Below, in pieces: positions 14,022-18,863 of a stretch of 18,863 nucleotides of DNA. Below the pieces are notes generated by a model. It ran no database searches and had not been told where the DNA came from. It worked only from the letters and a program-made list of their open reading frames with translations. A program made the position numbers and the translations under genes. The DNA is from JBFJVZ01 sp041623895 (GTDB lineage: Bacteria; Planctomycetota; Planctomycetia; Pirellulales; Pirellulaceae), in NCBI GenBank assembly GCA_041623895.1, contig JBFJVZ010000104.1, positions 1 through 18,863 of the forward strand. The letters are read 5' to 3'. Position 1 is the first letter of the stretch. The number at the start of each line of letters is the position of its first letter.

Positions 14022-16853
14022 CTAGTGGGTGAGGATGAATTCTTTGGTATTGACCAGCGCCCACAGCAGCGATTGAACGCCGTCGGCCGGCGAGGGGGAT
14101 TCCTTGATGAAGGAGACGGAAATCTCCGTTTCTTCGGGATCCGGATATCGGCTGAGCGTTCGTAAGTACGCGTCTTCAATCAGGCTCTCGATCGTCTGTG
14201 TTGCCGGAGTCGCCGCGGCGCTTTCTTCGAGTTCCTTCCAGGAATCGACGTCCGCGATCAAGTTGTCCAGCGCGGGAACCTCGAACCCGATCTGCTTGAA
14301 TCGATCTGCCGTCCGTTTGTGCTCTTTGACGAGTTGAGGAAGCATCTTTTGTTTTCGAGCTTCGGGCTGCTTGTTGAATTGGTGGACTCGACCGAGCAAT
14401 TGCTTTCGCATGCCCTGGGCGCGTCGCAAGGCGGCGATTTTCTGCGGATCCGGAGCGGACTTCGGACCATCCACGCCAAGAGCCTCACAGGCCTGTGCGA
14501 CCCAACCATCCTTGTCGACCAGCCGCCGGTGCATGTCCTGATCGTTGCGCAGGTAGATCGATTGCAGAAGGCTGGGCGAGCTGCTGCGGTCACAATCACA
14601 ATTCGATTCACGCATCGATTGTCCGAAGACTTCGAGCGCGAAATCGCCGGCTCTGTTACGCGTCCGCGGTTTGCCCTCGGCGATGGCCATCTTATCCAGC
14701 TCCTCGCGAAGCTTGCCGGCATTGGTGTCCGATCCCGTCGCCAAGACCACGGCGTCGTAGACCACTTCGGCAGGGAGACGTCGCGGGACGTGCCGCGAGA
14801 AGTTGGTTCGGTCCGACGCATTCGTTTCGTTCGACTCGGAACTGCGCTGGTAGGTTTCGCTCGACACGATCTCGCGATGCAGCCACTTCAAGTCGAAGTC
14901 ATGCTCGATCAGCTCAGATGCCAGGTAATCAAGCAGCGGTGCGTTGACTGGCGGATTGGCCAGGTTCATGTCGTCGGTCGGATTGACGATGCCGTCGCCG
15001 AAGTAATTACTCCAAACGCGGTTCACAATCGCCTTGGCGAAGTACGGATTGTCGGGTGACCGCAGCCACTTCATCAACTCGGTGCGGGGGTCTTTGTCGA
15101 GCTGGAGCGGTTCACTTTGGCCGAGGATGTTGCCGGTGGGAATATTCAGCGGCGGGACCTTGCGACCCTTTTTCTTGGCTTGCTGGCGAGCCTTCATCGC
15201 CTTGTCGGAGATACCGCGGGTATTGACCACCAACTCTCCGAAGGGAACTGTCTTTCCATCCTTGACCGCCTGATAGATAGCCCGGCGCAGGTCGCCGCCG
15301 TTCAACTTCTTGCCGTCTGTGATCTTTTCCTGCAAGGCGTCCCGATCTTTCCTGGCGTCAGGGCGGATCTGATTTTGTCTGGCGATAATGGGCGTAAAAA
15401 GTTTGGCGAACTGCTCAAAATCGTTTTTCGACCATTGGTCAAATGGATGTTTATGGCACTGGGCACATTCGATGCGAACGCCGAGGAAGGCGTAGGCAAA
15501 GCCGATCGCTCGCTCTTCGGGTTTTTGGAAATTTCGGCGTGCCCAGAACATCGGCAATCCATCGCGTTGGGCAAAGAGCGATTCATTCCCGGGCTGACAA
15601 GCTTCGGTCATCGCCTCGCAGTATTCGAGATAGCTCTCGTCGGGTTGCCGGCTTTCGGCCGTCACAATGCCCTCGATGATCTTGTCGTACGGCATGTTTG
15701 CTTCCAGCCGAGATCGCAGCCACTCATGCCACAATCGCGTCGCGGCGCTGCGCACCGGTAAGACGTTGTTGAGCTGTTGGTCGCTATTGCCGGTCCAGTC
15801 CGAGAATCGGGTCGCCCACCAGGCAGCGTACCCGGGCGATTCGAGCAATTCCTCGATTAATCGCTGGCGTTTGTCGGCTGCGTCATCGGCGAGGAAGTCT
15901 CGCACCGCTTGCCCCGAGGGGAGAATTCCGGTGATGTCGAGTGAAACTCGTCGGATGAACTCCGCGTCGGTGCATTGGCCCGAGGGGATGATGCCGAGCT
16001 TGTCAAGTTTTTGCTGGACCAGGTTGTCGATCGGACGAGCCGGCTGAGGCCGTTGCTGCGGTGAATCTTCTGAGTAAGGACGCAACACCGGTACCGGCAC
16101 CACTGCGTTGTCGTAGTAGACAACCACGTGCGTGTCTCCGCGCACACCCGACTTCAGACGGCCCGCCTCGTCGATCTCAGCGACCGCATCGTCGTTGGAG
16201 CTGAATCGGCACAACTCGGTGACGTCCTCGACCGTTCCGTCCTGCCAATGCGCCACGGCGTTCAACCTGGCTTGCTCGCCTTCGCCCAAAAAACGGACCT
16301 CGCTCGGTGTGACCTCGAGGCGAACGAGTTTTTGAGGTTCGCTGGAGTCGAATTCGGCACCCGCTTGGACCCAACGCCGTAACACATGATGTTGCCAGCT
16401 GCCCTTGTCGTAGCGCTTGCCACCCTCGTGCATGTCGGCGTCGGTCGGTTTGCTGAGTATCAGGCTTTCATCGATATCGTCCACGTCGACTCGTCCACTG
16501 GACTCGTCCAGCAGGGCTTCGTGATCAGCTTTGAAGTCGTAGCCGAACAGGGAAAGTTGAAAGCCCCCGCGGCCTTGAAACGATCCGTGGCAGGCGCGGC
16601 CGTTGCAGCCAAGACGTCCCAGCAGCGGAACCACATGTTTTTGGAAGTCGGGCACCTCTTCGTTGCCCCCGCCGGCGAATCGCTGGCTCAGCGGCGCAGA
16701 GGGTTTCTGGTCGACATTGGGGGTCTGCGCGGCGAGCTTTGCTTTGGCGGGCTCGGCCGACAAGCGTGATGACTCCGCGGTGAGCAGACTTCCAAAGCAA
16801 GCGGCCAGGAGTACACAAACCGCGTGCTTGAAGGGGGAAGATATCATTTGCAT
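14022..16853 (-). CDS. Planctomycete cytochrome-like PSD1 protein (DUF1549 and DUF1553 domains)
   Basis: A 943-residue exported protein. Domains in order: signal peptide (about 1-26), a cytochrome-c-like segment with GCNGRACHG (82-90; C-x4-C-H rather than the usual C-x2-C-H), a bacterial Ig-like (Big_2) segment (about 177-256), DUF1549 (about 275-490) with a canonical heme-type CAQCH (463-467) in the context HPFDQW, a linker with a KKKGRK-rich patch (551-555), and DUF1553 (about 588-940) ending ALVNTKEFILTH. The family is typical of Planctomycetota and Verrucomicrobiota. Covalent heme at either motif is plausible but not proven. ATG 16853 and ATG 16847 (residue 3) are alternative starts. It lies between the coiled-coil gene (81 nt upstream) and the DUF1501 gene. 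Confidence 0.93.
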   Translation of the reverse strand: MQMISSPFKHAVCVLLAACFGSLLTAESSRLSAEPAKAKLAAQTPNVDQKPSAPLSQRFAGGGNEEVPDFQKHVVPLLGRLGCNGRACHGSFQGRGGFQLSLFGYDFKADHEALLDESSGRVDVDDIDESLILSKPTDADMHEGGKRYDKGSWQHHVLRRWVQAGAEFDSSEPQKLVRLEVTPSEVRFLGEGEQARLNAVAHWQDGTVEDVTELCRFSSNDDAVAEIDEAGRLKSGVRGDTHVVVYYDNAVVPVPVLRPYSEDSPQQRPQPARPIDNLVQQKLDKLGIIPSGQCTDAEFIRRVSLDITGILPSGQAVRDFLADDAADKRQRLIEELLESPGYAAWWATRFSDWTGNSDQQLNNVLPVRSAATRLWHEWLRSRLEANMPYDKIIEGIVTAESRQPDESYLEYCEAMTEACQPGNESLFAQRDGLPMFWARRNFQKPEERAIGFAYAFLGVRIECAQCHKHPFDQWSKNDFEQFAKLFTPIIARQNQIRPDARKDRDALQEKITDGKKLNGGDLRRAIYQAVKDGKTVPFGELVVNTRGISDKAMKARQQAKKKGRKVPPLNIPTGNILGQSEPLQLDKDPRTELMKWLRSPDNPYFAKAIVNRVWSNYFGDGIVNPTDDMNLANPPVNAPLLDYLASELIEHDFDLKWLHREIVSSETYQRSSESNETNASDRTNFSRHVPRRLPAEVVYDAVVLATGSDTNAGKLREELDKMAIAEGKPRTRNRAGDFALEVFGQSMRESNCDCDRSSSPSLLQSIYLRNDQDMHRRLVDKDGWVAQACEALGVDGPKSAPDPQKIAALRRAQGMRKQLLGRVHQFNKQPEARKQKMLPQLVKEHKRTADRFKQIGFEVPALDNLIADVDSWKELEESAAATPATQTIESLIEDAYLRTLSRYPDPEETEISVSFIKESPSPADGVQSLLWALVNTKEFILTH

Positions 16854-16934
16854 TTTGCCATACGTCGGGTGTGGTGATTGGAGTGTGGTGAGGATTCGGC
16901 CCTTGTTCGCCGCAAGGCTTACGACTTGCCGGAG

Positions 16935-17642
16935 CTAATTCTTCTTTGCTTCCCGGCCCGCTTTGCGGAGCATTCCGAGGTAGGATTTTTCAAGTTGTTC
17001 GTCGGTGTTCTGTTGCTTTGTTTCCAACCGTTTCTGAGCGGCGTCCAATTGATGTTGCGTTCGTTCCAGCCGTGCGCGGATCATGTCGACCTCGTAGCCG
17101 GCGCGGGCAATTTGAACTTGTTGCAGCCGCTGGGCGGCCGTTCGCAGCTTTTTTCGATCCGGCTGGCTATCTCGGACTTTCAGTTTCGCGGTCAGCAAAT
17201 TGACTTCGTTCTGAGCCTTGAGAAGTTCGACCTCAATGTCATACAGACGGTCGTCGCGGTTTTTCGCGAATTCAAGTTTGCGAGCCGACTTGGCCAGGTC
17301 ACGGACCGCCCGGTCATACTGCCGCGGTTGATCCGCCGCCAATCGCTTTAAAACACTCTTCAATTCGGGCAGATGTTGGTCGACCAAACCGTGGGCTTTC
17401 AGCTCCGATTCCCGGTCCAAAGGAATCGGTGTATTGGCCGTCGCTTTCTTGCCGGAATCGGCCAACGATTTCGCGTTGGTCGCGTTGGAATCTCGCTTGC
17501 CCAGATTCGTGGCGGGGCGAGTTTCAACCGCCCAAAGAGTGCAAGATGTCAGCCACATCATTCCAGCGGCGAGAGCACACCGTATTCCAGCGGCGAGAGC
17601 ACACAGGGCAATTCGGAGAATGCTTCGAGGCTCAACCGTCAT
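16935..17642 (-). CDS. Exported coiled-coil protein, probable lipoprotein, of unknown function
   Basis: The true start is most likely ATG 17642, which overlaps the end of the anti-sigma candidate by 11 nt; the frame is open further upstream to 17795 but only as a shadow of that gene. The 235-residue product has a long hydrophobic N-terminus (8-38) with the lipobox-like LTSC (Cys34), so it is a probable lipoprotein, or a type I secreted protein cut after WAVE. The rest (about 75-235) is charged and heptad-like, rich in Lys, Arg, Glu, Leu and Gln, and likely a long coiled coil. A 24-nt in-frame duplication in the signal region repeats CALAAG twice (residues 14-29). I do not recognise the family. 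Its place between the sigma switch and the DUF1549/DUF1553 gene suggests an envelope function or a sensor role. Confidence 0.75.
   Translation of the reverse strand: MTVEPRSILRIALCALAAGIRCALAAGMMWLTSCTLWAVETRPATNLGKRDSNATNAKSLADSGKKATANTPIPLDRESELKAHGLVDQHLPELKSVLKRLAADQPRQYDRAVRDLAKSARKLEFAKNRDDRLYDIEVELLKAQNEVNLLTAKLKVRDSQPDRKKLRTAAQRLQQVQIARAGYEVDMIRARLERTQHQLDAAQKRLETKQQNTDEQLEKSYLGMLRKAGREAKKN
17560..17607. repeat. 24-nt tandem duplication inside the coiled-coil gene's signal sequence
   Basis: Two adjacent 24-nt units (17560-17583 and 17584-17607) share their first 21 nt exactly (attccagcggcgagagcaca plus c). The length is eight codons, so the frame is kept. It doubles CALAAG in the hydrophobic core of the signal peptide. 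The identity suggests a recent slippage event. Confidence 0.9.
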
Positions 17643-18210
17643 TAGTTGCGTCCTCCGAATGCGCGTCAATGTTTGCCGAAACGCCGATGAACATCCAGGA
17701 CAAAGTTGCATCCACGTCCTCCGCGTCGTCGGTTGCCAACGCCAGAGCATCATCAACGTAAAGATCGGCCAAGCCGCCGTCATCAAGCATCTCATCGAAA
17801 CGACTGTCGGCCCAGGCGCGGGCGATCAATATCTCTTCGGAAGGAATGGATTGCGCGGAGTTGGAGAGACTCGCCACGCGATCGCTGTCAGGCGAGCCCG
17901 GTTGCACTGCCAACACGAACAGTGCGATGCAAGCGGCGATCGCCAAAACGGATGCCAGCAACGGCAAGCGGGAATCGACGACTTCCACCGACGGCGGGAT
18001 CATCGGAGACTGCGAGATCACAGGAGACTGCGAAAGACCGGCGATCAGCTCGGCTTGCCGCAGCAACTCGTCAGCCAGTTCGTGCGAAGATTGCAATTGC
18101 CGCTCAAAATCAGCTGCCTGGTCGGCATCATACTCGCCCAGCAGATACAGCATGCACCGCTCGGTCGAGTCGGGCGGCGGTGTCGGCGAGGATGCAGCGG
18201 GTGTTGTCAT
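17632..18210 (-). CDS. Membrane-bound anti-sigma factor candidate
   Basis: A 192-residue protein directly after the ECF sigma gene with an ATGA overlap (18207-18210), the classic sigma/anti-sigma layout. The N-terminal cytoplasmic part has LYLLGEYDADQAADFERQL (21-39), resembling the amphipathic start of anti-sigma domains (Y-x-LGEL-x-EE-x-x-FE-x-x-L). The zinc-binding His-x3-Cys-x2-Cys motif is absent: only Cys19 and Cys94 exist. A single membrane segment lies at about 82-103. The C-terminal, presumably periplasmic, part is acidic with many Asp. A small repeat, SQSPVI/SQSPMI (60-71), comes from an 18-nt tandem duplication (18005-18015 and 18023-18033). Function as anti-sigma is inferred from position and topology, not from a clear domain match. 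Confidence 0.75.
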   Translation of the reverse strand: MTTPAASSPTPPPDSTERCMLYLLGEYDADQAADFERQLQSSHELADELLRQAELIAGLSQSPVISQSPMIPPSVEVVDSRLPLLASVLAIAACIALFVLAVQPGSPDSDRVASLSNSAQSIPSEEILIARAWADSRFDEMLDDGGLADLYVDDALALATDDAEDVDATLSWMFIGVSANIDAHSEDATNDG

Positions 18211-18761
18211 GACGGGTCGGATTTGGATTGTTCGTCGATTTCAGTTCTGAGACGCTCGAGGGCGCGACGCATTTGCGTCAAAGCTGTTCCCAGCGGGATT
18301 CCAAGTTGCTCGGCGATTTGTTGAAAGGTGAGGTTCTCGTTGATCCTCAGACGGACCACTTGTTGCCATGTCTCGGGGAGCCTGGCAACAGCCTGGGAAA
18401 GTTTTTCGGTAGTTTCACGAAGGATGACCTGCTCGGTCGGGTCGATGCCGGCCGCTTCTCGCAAACCAAGTTCAGCACCCTGTCGCTCGAGCATCTTGTC
18501 GGTCGAGGCCTTGCTCCGCCACATTCGAGCCGACTCGTTTGCGGCCACTCGGAAGAGCCAGGAACGACGGGCTGCCGGAGCAACGTCGCCGCCTCTTTCG
18601 ACCATTTTGACGAACACGACCTGTAAACAGTCGTCCACGTCGGAGGGTTGCGAGAGCCGGCCACTCAGGAATGCCCGTAATCCCGGAACCGATGCCTCGA
18701 AGACCTCTCGCCAAGGTTGGCTGAGGTCGCTTTCGGCGTTGGAATCAGGAAAATCGCTCAT
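18207..18761 (-). CDS. ECF-type RNA polymerase sigma factor
   Basis: A 184-residue sigma-70 family protein with only regions 2 and 4, as in extracytoplasmic-function sigma factors. Region 2 (about 17-90) includes DVDDCLQVVFVKMVE, corresponding to the core-binding DAEDL-x-QE-x-F motif, and RRSWLFRVAANESARMWR for -10 recognition. Region 4 (about 118-173) includes ARLPETWQQVVRLRINENLT and then the helix-turn-helix FQQIAEQLGIPLGTALTQMR. Such factors direct RNA polymerase to a small regulon, commonly including their own operon. The ATG at 18761 begins MSDFPDS and has only a weak upstream purine stretch. It is the first gene of the five-gene minus-strand unit. I could not find a clear autoregulated promoter in the 102 nt upstream that remain in the window. 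Confidence 0.93.
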   Translation of the reverse strand: MSDFPDSNAESDLSQPWREVFEASVPGLRAFLSGRLSQPSDVDDCLQVVFVKMVERGGDVAPAARRSWLFRVAANESARMWRSKASTDKMLERQGAELGLREAAGIDPTEQVILRETTEKLSQAVARLPETWQQVVRLRINENLTFQQIAEQLGIPLGTALTQMRRALERLRTEIDEQSKSDPS

Positions 18762-18863
18762 TTCTGAGTCGTCACAGTGCTAGATGCGCCGGGATTGACG
18801 ATTATTTCGCTCCCAGGCGATTTTTCTACCTTCCCGCGCAACGACGATCGCGCCGTCGAAATC

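Noticed and set aside
13226..15761. Long plus-strand open frames of 268, 246 and 214 codons opposite the DUF1501 and DUF1549/DUF1553 genes
   Set aside because: They are antisense shadows of strongly coding GC-rich genes. Their translations show no domains, while the opposite strand carries clear family motifs.
1..18863. CRISPR arrays, tRNA/rRNA genes, integrases, transposases or prophage genes
   Set aside because: None was seen on either strand. The repeats found are two- to four-copy tandem units or hairpins, without spacer-repeat structure.

Overview
The window looks like chromosomal DNA from a planctomycete, probably of the Pirellula/Rhodopirellula type. The main evidence is the right third: an ECF sigma factor, a one-pass membrane protein, a coiled-coil exported protein, a DUF1549/DUF1553 (PSD1) cytochrome-like protein and a DUF1501 protein, all on the minus strand. 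This set of families is a hallmark of Planctomycetota. Weak Shine-Dalgarno sites, some GTG starts, moderately high GC and a strong REP-like hairpin in an intergenic spacer fit the same picture. The assignment is inferred from gene content, not from a marker gene.

Left part (1-6758). A possible N-terminal fragment runs off the left edge (1-71, minus). Next is priA (replication restart helicase, minus), divergent from nadD (NAD biosynthesis, plus). The short gap between them holds 19-nt direct repeats. nadD converges on a small NADPH-dependent FMN reductase (minus), and the two stop codons overlap. Upstream of the reductase lies an unrecognised 233-residue cytoplasmic protein (minus). A 349-nt spacer follows, then a 542-residue lipoprotein with a C-terminal transglutaminase-like domain that keeps its Cys-His-Asp triad (plus).

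Middle (6789-12664). A Nudix hydrolase (minus) is divergent from a PduO-type cobalamin adenosyltransferase (plus). After it come glnB (PII) and glnD (PII uridylyltransferase/uridylyl-removing enzyme), 12 nt apart and evidently one nitrogen-sensing transcription unit: GlnD modifies Tyr51 of the neighbouring PII. A 476-nt spacer with a long near-perfect inverted repeat separates glnD from a small, secreted protein with 19 cysteines. Downstream of that gene a 330-nt spacer contains a run of hairpins ending in a strong intrinsic terminator, followed by an opposing terminator for the right-hand operon.

Right part (12604-18761, minus strand). Read 5' to 3' this is ECF sigma factor - membrane anti-sigma candidate (ATGA overlap) - coiled-coil exported/lipoprotein (11-nt overlap) - DUF1549/DUF1553 protein - DUF1501 protein (Tat-like signal) - terminator. 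The overlaps, the small gaps and the single terminator argue for one five-gene unit. The likely logic is a sigma/anti-sigma switch that controls itself and a set of exported proteins of unknown biochemical function. This is the best candidate in the window for an undescribed system. The strong coding assignments rest on visible motifs; the operon's biological role is not known from the sequence.
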